From NCBI GenBank assembly GCA_947628585.1, contig CANRAL010000006.1:1-45839 (forward strand): a stretch of DNA of 45,839 bases, written 5' to 3'. This stretch comes from an uncultured Bacilli bacterium (lineage in GTDB: Bacteria; Bacillota_I; Bacilli_A; RF39; UBA660). Shown piece by piece: positions 7,248-15,307 of the stretch. The notes beneath the pieces are model-generated. The model was not told the origin of the DNA. It saw nothing but the letters and a program-made list of their open reading frames with translations, and did no database searches. The stretch's first letter is position 1. Every line of letters starts with the position of its first letter. Made by a program: the position numbers and the translations under genes.

Positions 7248-8018
7248 ATGAAATTCTTTAAATATTTAGGAATTATATCAATTATGGTTTTTAGTTTTTA
7301 TTATACGGATAAGATTGCAAATTTTGTATTAGAGAAAAATAAACTATATCAGGAAATTGACAAAGTTAAAGATAACTATAGGGTTTCAAGTGTATCGGCA
7401 ACAATTGATAATGAATATATTATTCCCGGATTAATGGGAAAAGTAGTTAATGTTAAGGATAGTTATTACAACATGAAAAATTTAGAAGTCTTTAATGAAT
7501 ATTATTTAGTTTATAGTGATGTTTATCCCGATGTTTCTTTAGATAATAATATAGATAAAATTATTAAACAAGGTAATCCTTTCAAAAATAGTATTGCTTT
7601 AGTTATAGAAAATGATCAAAATATTATTAATTATTTGGTTAAAAATAAAATTAAAGCCGATGTATTAATTACTTTAGAAGAATATTATAAACATCCTAAT
7701 TTAGAGTTAATTAATAATGATAAAAATAATTATGATAAGTTAGAAAGTTTATTAAATAATAGCAATTTAAATAAAAACTTATGTATTATTAATAATGATA
7801 TAGAAGAAATTTGTCGAAAAAATAAAAAATATTTAATTACTACGGAAGTATTAGATAATAATAGTTTTTTAAATTTAAAAAATAATATTCAAAGGGGAAA
7901 TATTTATTTAGTAAAAAAAGAAATGAATTTAGAAAATTTAAAATTATTTATTAAAGATATTAAATTTAAAGATTTAAATATAGTATATTTAAGTGATTTA
8001 ATTAGTGAAGAAAATTAA
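7248..8018 (+). CDS. Divergent polysaccharide-deacetylase-like exported protein
   Basis: A 256-residue protein with an uncleaved N-terminal membrane anchor (residues about 5-20). The segment IIPGLMGKVVNVKDSYYNMK followed by FNEYYLVY and GNPFKNSIALVIE is an N-terminal block I associate with polysaccharide-deacetylase (NodB-fold) proteins of Firmicutes. The C-terminal part is short and I cannot see the D-D and HxxxH metal ligands of active NodB enzymes, so it is probably non-catalytic or differently catalytic. Wall or extracytoplasmic location is expected. It has a TATAAT promoter and an AGGTGA ribosome site. The family call is from remembered patterns and moderately secure. Confidence 0.5.
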   Translation: MKFFKYLGIISIMVFSFYYTDKIANFVLEKNKLYQEIDKVKDNYRVSSVSATIDNEYIIPGLMGKVVNVKDSYYNMKNLEVFNEYYLVYSDVYPDVSLDNNIDKIIKQGNPFKNSIALVIENDQNIINYLVKNKIKADVLITLEEYYKHPNLELINNDKNNYDKLESLLNNSNLNKNLCIINNDIEEICRKNKKYLITTEVLDNNSFLNLKNNIQRGNIYLVKKEMNLENLKLFIKDIKFKDLNIVYLSDLISEEN

Positions 8019-8033
8019 AATTTCAAAAAAAAC

Positions 8034-8062
8034 TTTATTTAATTGCGCTTTTGATTTATAAT
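8034..8062 (+). promoter_or_regulatory. Rubrerythrin promoter
   Basis: TTTATT (8034-8039) and a consensus TATAAT (8057-8062) with a 17-bp spacer, followed by an AGGAGG ribosome site before the ATG at 8085. Confidence 0.5.
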
Positions 8063-8084
8063 TAAATGGTATTAGGAGGTAAAA

Positions 8085-8624
8085 ATGGAATTAAAAGGAA
8101 GTAAAACAGAAGCTAATTTAATGGCTGCTTTCGCAGGAGAAAGTCAAGCAAGAAATAAGTACACATATTATGCTTCAAAGGCTCGTAAAGATGGTTATGA
8201 ACAAATTGCTGCTATATTTGAAGAAACAGCAAATAATGAAAAAGAACATGCAAAGATGTGGTTTAAAGAATTGCATGGTGGAAGTGTTCCTGAAACTTTA
8301 GAAAATTTAAAAGATGCAGCTGAAGGAGAAAATTATGAATGGACAGATATGTATGCTGAATTTGCTAAAGTAGCTAAAGAAGAAGGATTTACGCGCATTG
8401 CTAATTTATTTGAAGGCGTTGCTAAAATTGAAAAAGAACATGAAGAAAGATATCGGAAATTAATCGATAATATTAATGAAAAGAAAGTCTTTAGTAAAGA
8501 TGGCGATGCTATTTGGATTTGCCGTAATTGTGGCCATGTGGTTATTGGTAAAGAAGCACCACTTGTTTGTCCTGTATGTAGTCATCCTCAAAGTTATTTT
8601 GAATTAAAAGCTGAAAATTATTAA
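8085..8624 (+). CDS. rbr: Rubrerythrin
   Basis: A 179-residue rubrerythrin: an N-terminal ferritin-like four-helix domain with the diiron ligands ([34 protein letters not shown]) and a C-terminal rubredoxin-like domain with two Cys pairs (CRNCG and CPVCSHP) binding one iron. The family reduces hydrogen peroxide in the cytoplasm of anaerobes and microaerophiles with electrons from NAD(P)H-linked donors. Full length, no missing ligand. It has its own promoter and a strong terminator, so it is monocistronic. This supports an oxygen-sensitive lifestyle. Confidence 0.95.
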   Translation: MELKGSKTEANLMAAFAGESQARNKYTYYASKARKDGYEQIAAIFEETANNEKEHAKMWFKELHGGSVPETLENLKDAAEGENYEWTDMYAEFAKVAKEEGFTRIANLFEGVAKIEKEHEERYRKLIDNINEKKVFSKDGDAIWICRNCGHVVIGKEAPLVCPVCSHPQSYFELKAENY

Positions 8625-8656
8625 AGTATGCAACCAGAAAGCATACTTTTTATTTT
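8623..8656 (+). terminator. Rubrerythrin terminator
   Basis: AAAGTATGC and GCATACTTT form a perfect 9-bp stem with a 9-base loop, followed by a T-rich tail. Confidence 0.8.
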
Positions 8657-8674
8657 TAAAAAATTTAGAAAATA

Positions 8675-8703
8675 TAGACAAATTTTTTAATATGTTTTAT
8701 AAT
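8675..8703 (+). promoter_or_regulatory. Promoter of the thioredoxin-like pair
   Basis: TAGACA and TATAAT with a 17-bp spacer. The -10 overlaps the track's first ATG (8692), which shows that the real start is the downstream ATG at 8728. Confidence 0.6.
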
Positions 8704-8727
8704 TTAAGGGAAAGAAGGAAGGAAAAT

Positions 8728-9546
8728 ATGAAGAAATTTTTAAGTGTTTTATTAATTAGTTTATTTTGCTTACCATTTGTAGTAAAAGCTGATGAATTAG
8801 TTAAAGTTTATTTATTTGAATCTGGAGGATGCCCTTACTGTGAAGATGAAATAAATTATTTAAAGAGTTTGGATTCTTATAAAGAAAAATTTGTTATTGT
8901 CGAAAAGGAACTATATATTGATCATGTTTATTGGAAAGCGGGAAAAGATTTTAAATTGGGTGTTAAAGCCGCTTTAGCATTCCAAGATGCTGGTTTTACT
9001 AAGGCAGCCTATAATGGAACTCCATTTGTGGTAATTAGTGATTTATATGCTACAACAAATTATAATGCAGATTTAGAAGATATCATTTTAGAAGCTTATG
9101 ATAAAGGTGATAAAGATGTTATCGGTTGTATGGAAAACGGTAATGATGATTGCTTAGAAGGATATGTAGATGCTACATATGAAGCTCAAGCTACTGAAAT
9201 TTATGATGCTAAAATTGAATCTGAACAAGCATCAGGAACTGCTACGGGAAGTGCTAGTAATTATAGTAAGGATGCATCTTCATTAAGTGGTAATGCTATT
9301 TTAGTTTTCGTTTTAGCTATTGTTGTTATTTTTACAATTATATTAGTTGTTAATAATGTTTTAAGTAAGAACTTAAAAAGTGAAAATGAGGAAGCTAAAG
9401 AAGAAAAGGAAGAAAAAGAAATTAGTGAAGAACCAAAACTAGAAAAAAAGGTTGAAAAAAAGGTTGTAAAAAAAGAACCAGTTAAAAAAACTAGTAGTAA
9501 ATCTTCTAAAAAAACTTCAAGTAAGGCTAAGAAAAATAATAAATAA
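8728..9546 (+). CDS. Exported thioredoxin-fold protein with CPYC and C-terminal membrane anchor
   Basis: A 272-residue protein. Residues 1-21 form a signal peptide ending VKA-DE, a good signal-peptidase I site. The mature domain opens KVYLFESGGCPYCEDE, a thioredoxin-like strand plus active-site CxxC (C35, C38). Later it has GTPFVVISD, close to the cis-Pro strand of the fold (TPF). A single membrane segment lies near residue 200 (NAILVFVLAIVVIFTIILVV), followed by a Lys/Glu-rich cytoplasmic tail of repeated KK, SS and EE. The redox domain should therefore face outward, tethered to the membrane. The ATG has an AAGGAAGG site. It forms a two-gene operon with the next thioredoxin-like gene, just upstream of the secretion locus. 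Confidence 0.72.
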   Translation: MKKFLSVLLISLFCLPFVVKADELVKVYLFESGGCPYCEDEINYLKSLDSYKEKFVIVEKELYIDHVYWKAGKDFKLGVKAALAFQDAGFTKAAYNGTPFVVISDLYATTNYNADLEDIILEAYDKGDKDVIGCMENGNDDCLEGYVDATYEAQATEIYDAKIESEQASGTATGSASNYSKDASSLSGNAILVFVLAIVVIFTIILVVNNVLSKNLKSENEEAKEEKEEKEISEEPKLEKKVEKKVVKKEPVKKTSSKSSKKTSSKAKKNNK

Positions 9547-9557
9547 ATAGGTAAGTT

Positions 9558-10289
9558 ATGAAGAAAAAAGTCGTTATAAGTGGATGCAGTTTATTAGTAT
9601 TAATAGCTTTGGGAGTAGGAATATATTATTTATTTTTTAAAAAAGTAGATAATAAAGTTATTAGTGAAGATGCTATTAAATTTAAAGAAGAATATGAAAG
9701 TTTGAATGACAAAACTATTGAAAGTAATGGTAAAGTTTATAGAACAGTTAATATAAGTGAAGATAATCCATTTGTTTATAAAACAGCTGAAGAAATAGCG
9801 GAAATGATGGAAAATGATGAATCTTTCATTGTTTACTTTGGATTTAAATCTTGTCCTTGGTGTCGAAGTGTAATCAGTACTTTAGATCAAGTTGCTCATG
9901 ATAAAAATATTAAAAAAATCTATTATGTTGATGTTTTAGATATTCGCGATACTTTAACTGTGAATTCTAAAAATAAAGTAGAAACAACTAAAGAAGGAAC
10001 GGAAGGATATTATAAACTTTTAAAATTAATGGATAATGTTTTAGAAAAATATACTTTAACTAATAGTAAAGGTAAAGAAATAGATACCGATGAAAAAAGA
10101 ATTTATGCACCTAATGTAGCTGTGATAATTAAAGGTAATGCCGAAAAATTAGTAAGTGGAAATAGTGAAAAACAAACGGATGCTTATATGGAATTAACTG
10201 ATGAAATGGTTAAAGAAACATATAATATGTTTTCAGAAGTAATCCAAATTTATTTAGATAATGATTGTGAAAATCAAAAAGTCTGTTAA
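9558..10289 (+). CDS. Membrane-anchored thioredoxin-like protein with CPWC
   Basis: A 243-residue protein with an N-terminal membrane anchor (residues about 5-26) and an outward-facing thioredoxin-like domain. FIVYFGFKSCPWCRSVISTLDQ near residue 95 is a classic strand plus CxxC active site, and APNVAVIIKG is the region where the cis-Pro would fall. Two more cysteines close the protein (DCENQKVC). It starts 11 bases after its partner and ends in a terminator. Both enzymes could make, shuffle or reduce disulfides outside the membrane; the Cys-bearing pilin-like proteins and wall hydrolase encoded nearby are plausible clients (inference). Confidence 0.72.
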   Translation: MKKKVVISGCSLLVLIALGVGIYYLFFKKVDNKVISEDAIKFKEEYESLNDKTIESNGKVYRTVNISEDNPFVYKTAEEIAEMMENDESFIVYFGFKSCPWCRSVISTLDQVAHDKNIKKIYYVDVLDIRDTLTVNSKNKVETTKEGTEGYYKLLKLMDNVLEKYTLTNSKGKEIDTDEKRIYAPNVAVIIKGNAEKLVSGNSEKQTDAYMELTDEMVKETYNMFSEVIQIYLDNDCENQKVC

Positions 10290-10310
10290 TTATAATAGAC
10301 TTTTTGTTTT
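10276..10310 (+). terminator. Terminator of the thioredoxin-like operon
   Basis: AAAAAGTCT and AGACTTTTT form a perfect stem, followed by a T-rich tail. The stem begins inside the coding region. Confidence 0.75.
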
Positions 10311-10324
10311 TATTTTAGTACAAT
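10296..10324 (+). promoter_or_regulatory. Promoter of the HerA-like gene inside the terminator
   Basis: TAGACT (10296-10301), which is the 3' arm of the terminator stem, and TACAAT (10319-10324) with a 17-bp spacer. Confidence 0.45.
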
Positions 10325-10347
10325 TAAAATAGGATGGTAAAAAGGGA

Positions 10348-12096
10348 ATGCTAGGAAGAGTAATTGAAATACATAATAATTATTGTTATATAGAAAAAAA
10401 TAATATTAAAGCTAATATTATTAATTTGTATGTAAAAATAATTAATGATAATGAAATATATATTGGAGAAGTTACTAATATTAATCCCCAATATATAATT
10501 ATTAAATTATGTGGAGAAATAATTAATAAGCATTTTATTTTTGGAATTCGTAAAAAACCAAATATAGATAATGAAGTATATTTATTAAATAATGAAGAAA
10601 TAAACATATTATTTGGAATTAATGATTATATAGCTAAAAAAAGTTTATACATAGGTAAGAGTTCTTTATATGATAATTATCCTATATATGCTAATATGGA
10701 TAATTTATTTAGTAATCATTTAGTAATATTAGGTAATACTGGTAGTGGTAAATCATGTGGATTAGCTCGTATTTTACAAAATTTATTTTATAAAAAAGAT
10801 GCTAAAGCTTTAAATGCTACTTTTATAATTATTGATGCTTATGGTGAATATAAAAATGCTTTTAGTAAAATAAATTTTGTTCATCAAGATTTATATTATA
10901 AAAACTATACTACAGATTATAATTCTACGGATAAATTAATTGAAATTCCTTTATGGTTATTAAGTTTAGATGATATATGTCTTTTATTAGATGTTGATGA
11001 TAAGAATCAAATCCCTATTATTGAAAAAACTTTAAAATTAGTAAATGTCTTTTTAAATAATAATGAAAATCAAATTAATTATCAAAATAGTATAATTGCT
11101 AGTGCTTTATTAGATATTTTAATTCAAGGTAATAGTTCATCTCAAATTCGAGATCAAGTATTTTCGGTATTAACAAGATATCATACTAAAGATTTAAATT
11201 TGGATACCCCAATATATTTACCTGGTTATACTAGACCTTTAAAACAATGTTTAATGATTGATAAAACGGGTAAAATTTCGGATATTGAATTAGTAACTAA
11301 ATTTTTAAATAAATTTGTTTTAGCGGATATGAATTTAGATTTACCAGATAAAAGTTTTAAATATACTTTAAAAGATTTATTATATGCATTTGATTTTGCT
11401 TTAATAGATGAAGGTTTATTAAATGATCAAGAAATTTATAGTTTATCTCATAGTTTAAGAGTAAAATTAGCTAGTATTGTAGATAGTGAATTAAATAATT
11501 TTTTTCAATTTGAGGAATTTTTTACTTTAGATGAATTTATCTATAATTTAACACATAAAGATAAAGAAAAAGCCCAAATAATAAATTTAAATTTAAGTAA
11601 TATAGATGATCGTTTTGCTAAAAATATTGCTAAAATATATGCTAAATTATTTTTTGATTATAATAAAAGTAATCATAATCATTTAGATAATCCTTATCAT
11701 ATTGTTTTAGAAGAAGCTCATCGTTATGTTCAAAATGATAATGATGTTAATATTTTAGGTTATAATATTTTTGAAAGAATTGCTAAAGAAGGAAGAAAAT
11801 ATGCTGTATTACTTGATTTAATTAGTCAAAGACCAAGTGAATTAAGTGAAACGGTATTATCTCAAGTTAACAATTACATAATTTTTAAAATAACTCATCC
11901 TAGAGATATTGAATATATTAAAGGAACTATTCCTTATTTAGATGAAGAAACTATTGAAAAAATTAAAATTTTACCGGTGGGTAATTGTTATTTGTTTGGA
12001 CCATCCTTTATTTTACCAACTATAGCTAAAGTTGATATGGCAACTCCAGCTCCATTAAGTGAAAGCCCAAGCATATCTAAAGTTTGGTTTGATTAA
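10348..12096 (+). CDS. HerA/VirB4-type hexameric ATPase (DUF87)
   Basis: A 582-residue HerA-like ATPase. The N-terminal about 100 residues, starting GRVIEIHNNYCYIEKN, look like the HAS beta-barrel. The FtsK/HerA core has Walker A GNTGSGKS (about 129-136), a Walker B with catalytic Glu in HIVLEEAHRY, and the conserved SQRPSELSETVLSQ segment. HerA proteins pump DNA, usually with the NurA nuclease in end resection, or serve in defence systems paired with a nuclease or SIR2. Neither NurA nor another nuclease is adjacent. The gene has its own promoter and ends just before the promoter of the type IV secretion operon, so a role with DNA in that system is possible but unproven. Confidence 0.82.
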   Translation: MLGRVIEIHNNYCYIEKNNIKANIINLYVKIINDNEIYIGEVTNINPQYIIIKLCGEIINKHFIFGIRKKPNIDNEVYLLNNEEINILFGINDYIAKKSLYIGKSSLYDNYPIYANMDNLFSNHLVILGNTGSGKSCGLARILQNLFYKKDAKALNATFIIIDAYGEYKNAFSKINFVHQDLYYKNYTTDYNSTDKLIEIPLWLLSLDDICLLLDVDDKNQIPIIEKTLKLVNVFLNNNENQINYQNSIIASALLDILIQGNSSSQIRDQVFSVLTRYHTKDLNLDTPIYLPGYTRPLKQCLMIDKTGKISDIELVTKFLNKFVLADMNLDLPDKSFKYTLKDLLYAFDFALIDEGLLNDQEIYSLSHSLRVKLASIVDSELNNFFQFEEFFTLDEFIYNLTHKDKEKAQIINLNLSNIDDRFAKNIAKIYAKLFFDYNKSNHNHLDNPYHIVLEEAHRYVQNDNDVNILGYNIFERIAKEGRKYAVLLDLISQRPSELSETVLSQVNNYIIFKITHPRDIEYIKGTIPYLDEETIEKIKILPVGNCYLFGPSFILPTIAKVDMATPAPLSESPSISKVWFD

Positions 12097-12106
12097 AGAT
12101 TAATAA

Positions 12107-12135
12107 TTGCAAGGAATAAAATAATATGCTATAAT
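12107..12135 (+). promoter_or_regulatory. Promoter of the type IV secretion operon
   Basis: TTGCAA (12107-12112) and an extended -10 TGC-TATAAT (12130-12135) with a 17-bp spacer: one of the best promoters in the window. The leader holds an AGGCAGGTGA ribosome site before the ATG at 12176. Confidence 0.65.
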
Positions 12136-12175
12136 TTTTTTGTGAAAAAAACTAAAAAAGGCAGGTGAATTATAA

Positions 12176-14416
12176 ATGTTAGATGGACTTGAAAAATTTG
12201 TAAAATCTTTTCTTTTAAGTTTAGATGCTATCGTTTATAATTTGATTAGCTGGTTTTATGATATATTTTTATTTTTAGCTAATGATTTAAATGTCTTTAC
12301 TAATGAAGATTATGCCGATATAGTAAAAAGAATTTATATTATTTTAGGAATTGTAATGCTTTTTGTATTATCTTATTCTTTACTTAGAGCCGTAATTAGT
12401 CCCGACGAATATTCTAAGGGGGATAAATCACCTGTTAATATTATCAAAAATGTATTAATTTCCTTAGTTATAATTGCTGTTTTACCAACAGTATTTGATA
12501 TAGCAACAAGAGTTCAAGGAACTATTTTAAAACAAGATGTAATAGGAAAAATTATAATAGATGGTGCTACTGAAAGTGATGATGCAATTAAAAATGGTGG
12601 TAAAACAATTGCTGTTCATGTTTATCAAGCTTTTTTGTATCCAACTTCATTTTCTAGTGAAAGTGGTAGTGTAAGCGAGGGCGAATCAGCTTTAGCGGTA
12701 ATTAATGAAGATATTCTAGCGGATGAAACTAGCTTTTTTGCTTTTAATGGTGAATATAAAGGTTATGATGTTCCTCAATTAATAGTAGATGATGAAATTA
12801 CGTATTTATATATTATTCCTATCATTGCTGGAGGCTTTGTTTTATGGTGCATTTTGTTATTCTGTTTTGATTTGGCTATTCGTGTTATAAAATTAATTTA
12901 TTATCAAATAATTGCTCCAGTTGCTGTTGTTTGTCGAGTTTTACCCGGCAATAAAGGTAAAAGCGTATTTAGTAATTGGCTGAAATATACAATAAATACT
13001 TACCTAGAAGTATTTATTCGAATATTTGTAATGTATTTGGGAGTATTTATAATAACTTTATTAGTTGATAAATTTCCAGATATTCTTTCTCTTGGCCAAA
13101 ATTCAGGACTAGATGTTGTTCAAAGATTATTAGTTCAAGCCTTTCTTATTATGGGTGTTATTGCCTTTATTAGACAAGCTCCAAAACTACTTCAAAATGT
13201 CTTTGGTTTTGAAACCGGTGGCTTGAATTTAGGATTAAAAGGATTATCAAGTAGATTAAGTGAAGGCGGTTTTTATGCAGCTCGAAATGCCATTACTACT
13301 ACTCCTAAAGCATTAGCTAGAAGAGCGCGGCATGCATTTAATAGTTATAAAGAAACTAAAGGTCAAAAGCCACTTAGAAGAGTTATGAATGGTGTAGGTG
13401 GTACATTCAGTACAATTTTTGGTTCAATGGGTGCTGGCTTTAGCTCCCTTTCTGGTGGCTTTAATGCTAAAAATGGAAAAGAAGCCAAAGAAGCTCAAGA
13501 AAAAACTCTTCAAAATATGGCTAATAAGCAAGCTGAAAGAGATAAATATTGGGCTAAGCATGGTAACACTCTAGGCGGTGTTATTATGGGTCGTGCTCAA
13601 GATTCGATTCATTCTTTTATGGGATTAGATGTTGCAGCATATGATCGAAAAATTGAGGAAGCAAATTCAGTTGTTAAAGGTGATGATGATTACAGATCGG
13701 AAATTGAATCTTTTATAAAAAAATATTTTACAAATTCTGCTATAGTTTCAAAGATGGTAGATGAAAAAGGTAAAACTACATTTAAAGGGGGAAATGCAAG
13801 CGAATTAGCTGCTATATATGAAAATGAGTTTTCTGGTCAATCGCTAGCAACTATTCAAAGAGAAATAGAAAGGCGAAAAGAGGAAGTAAGTCATAGAGAT
13901 TATGATGCTTTAGCTAGAGAACAAAAGATTAAAGAATTAATGGATAAAGATCAAAGTCTAACTCGCCAAGATGCCATTTCTAAAATAGATTCTGATGAAA
14001 TTAAAAAATTATCTCAACAAATGGCCATGGCCGATTCTAATCGAGTAGCAAATTTGGATAGTATGTATAGTCAATTATATAAAGCAACTGTTACAAATGT
14101 TGGTAATATTGTTTCTGAACTTATGCAACCTGATGGAAGAGTTAAAGATTTTGGTGATATAGAAAACGGAGGTATAGCTGGTAAAGAATTCTTTAGAATT
14201 GCTAAACAACAAAAAATTGCTGAGGCAATTTTTGAAAAATCTACTATTGAATATGTAGATCCATCTACAGGAAAGCGGTTAGATGTCAGTAAAAATAAAC
14301 CTGGTCAATTTGCTGAGTTTATGGACGATGCAGCATCTATTGCTAAAAATGTTGAATTTGACCTTAATTCAAAAAAACAACAATATATTGAAAAAAATAG
14401 TACGGATAAAAAATAA
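12176..14416 (+). CDS. VirB6/TrbL-like polytopic channel protein of the T4SS
   Basis: A 746-residue protein. An N-terminal amphipathic stretch is followed by membrane segments near residues 50-75 and 92-112, an exported loop of about 100 residues, then three or four more segments between about 215 and 345 (LYIIPIIAGGFVLWCILLFCFD and IRIFVMYLGVFIITLLV among them). The remaining 400 residues are soluble, Lys/Glu/Ala-rich and probably coiled. A first half of membrane segments plus a long cytoplasmic tail, placed immediately before PrgI/VirB3 and VirB4 genes, is the hallmark of VirB6-like inner-membrane channel subunits of Gram-positive T4SS. It is first in an operon running to about 19.5 kb. No enzymatic motif seen. 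Confidence 0.75.
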   Translation: MLDGLEKFVKSFLLSLDAIVYNLISWFYDIFLFLANDLNVFTNEDYADIVKRIYIILGIVMLFVLSYSLLRAVISPDEYSKGDKSPVNIIKNVLISLVIIAVLPTVFDIATRVQGTILKQDVIGKIIIDGATESDDAIKNGGKTIAVHVYQAFLYPTSFSSESGSVSEGESALAVINEDILADETSFFAFNGEYKGYDVPQLIVDDEITYLYIIPIIAGGFVLWCILLFCFDLAIRVIKLIYYQIIAPVAVVCRVLPGNKGKSVFSNWLKYTINTYLEVFIRIFVMYLGVFIITLLVDKFPDILSLGQNSGLDVVQRLLVQAFLIMGVIAFIRQAPKLLQNVFGFETGGLNLGLKGLSSRLSEGGFYAARNAITTTPKALARRARHAFNSYKETKGQKPLRRVMNGVGGTFSTIFGSMGAGFSSLSGGFNAKNGKEAKEAQEKTLQNMANKQAERDKYWAKHGNTLGGVIMGRAQDSIHSFMGLDVAAYDRKIEEANSVVKGDDDYRSEIESFIKKYFTNSAIVSKMVDEKGKTTFKGGNASELAAIYENEFSGQSLATIQREIERRKEEVSHRDYDALAREQKIKELMDKDQSLTRQDAISKIDSDEIKKLSQQMAMADSNRVANLDSMYSQLYKATVTNVGNIVSELMQPDGRVKDFGDIENGGIAGKEFFRIAKQQKIAEAIFEKSTIEYVDPSTGKRLDVSKNKPGQFAEFMDDAASIAKNVEFDLNSKKQQYIEKNSTDKK

Positions 14417-14438
14417 TATATAGAAAGGATAAAAAGGT

Positions 14439-14765
14439 ATGAATAATAATTTTATAATTCCTGCAAATACTAAAAAATCTCAATTGATATTGGGATTCTT
14501 TACGCCTAGTGATTTAATAATATTTGGTACAGGGGTATCATTAACAATAATTTTGCTTTTATTTATGCAAGATGCTAGTTTTATTGAGTTAGTATTTATT
14601 TTACTACCTGCTTTAATAACTGGCTTTCTGGTTATGCCGGTGCCGCATTATCATAATATATTACAATTATTAACTAATATTATTACTTTTTATAATGGAA
14701 GAAGACGTTATTATTGGAGAGGATGGTGTGTAAGAGATGAATACGGAGACGACAAAACTAAATAG
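14439..14765 (+). CDS. VirB3/PrgI-like membrane protein of the T4SS
   Basis: A 108-residue protein with two adjacent membrane segments (PSDLIIFGTGVSLTIILLLF and FIELVFILLPALITGFLVM), followed by VPHYHNILQLL and a short Arg-rich cytoplasmic tail. Size, hairpin topology and position between VirB6-like and VirB4 genes identify the VirB3/PrgI role, anchoring VirB4 at the membrane. An AGAAAGG-type ribosome site precedes the ATG. The gene overlaps the next by 29 bases, implying translational coupling. Confidence 0.75.
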   Translation: MNNNFIIPANTKKSQLILGFFTPSDLIIFGTGVSLTIILLLFMQDASFIELVFILLPALITGFLVMPVPHYHNILQLLTNIITFYNGRRRYYWRGWCVRDEYGDDKTK

Positions 14766-15306
14766 TAAAATAGAATCTAAATACTCAGAAAATTGGTTAC
14801 CAGTTAAGCAAATAATTAATGGTATGATTATTTTGGATAGTGGAGAGTTTGTTACCGGAGTTAAAGTTGCTCCTAAAAATATATTTATTATGGATAATGG
14901 TATGCAACAAAATACTATAGCTAATTTGCGAAATTTGTATAATTCTATTGATTATGAATTTTGGTTATTAATTGCTGATCGACCTGTTGATATTGATGTT
15001 TATTTATCTCGTTTACAAATTTTATATAATAATGCTACCAATGGAGCTATTAAGAAATTAATACTACAAGATATAAATAAAGCTAATTTATTTATGAGTG
15101 CTGAATATAACGTAGTGGATACGGAATATTACATTTTGTTTAAAGAAAAGAAAATAGAATTAGTTCAAAAAAAATTACATAATTTAATGAGTGGATTAGC
15201 TACTGCAGGTTTACAATCAACTCAAACATCCAATAATGATTTAAGAATGGTATTAGATAATTATTTAAATGGTGGAGAACAAACCACTTTTGGAACGGTG
15301 ATGTAA
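14737..15306 (+). CDS. VirB4 N-terminal domain, separately encoded
   Basis: A 189-residue protein that looks like the first domain of VirB4/TrsE ATPases: SENWLPVKQIINGMIILDSGEFVTGVKVAP, then NLRNLYNSIDYEFWLLIADRPVDIDVYLS. This half normally mediates membrane and partner contacts and lacks ATPase motifs. It stops at GTVM and the ATPase half begins two bases later in another frame. The next gene has its own GGTGAT ribosome site in the last codons here, so I read this as a coupled two-gene VirB4 rather than a sequencing error. An alternative is a recent frameshift. Its start lies inside the preceding gene and has only a poor ribosome site. Confidence 0.65.
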   Translation: MNTETTKLNSKIESKYSENWLPVKQIINGMIILDSGEFVTGVKVAPKNIFIMDNGMQQNTIANLRNLYNSIDYEFWLLIADRPVDIDVYLSRLQILYNNATNGAIKKLILQDINKANLFMSAEYNVVDTEYYILFKEKKIELVQKKLHNLMSGLATAGLQSTQTSNNDLRMVLDNYLNGGEQTTFGTVM

Positions 15307-15307
15307 T

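Noticed and set aside
10386-10607. 73-residue minus-strand ORF
   Set aside because: Antisense shadow of the HerA-like HAS-barrel region.
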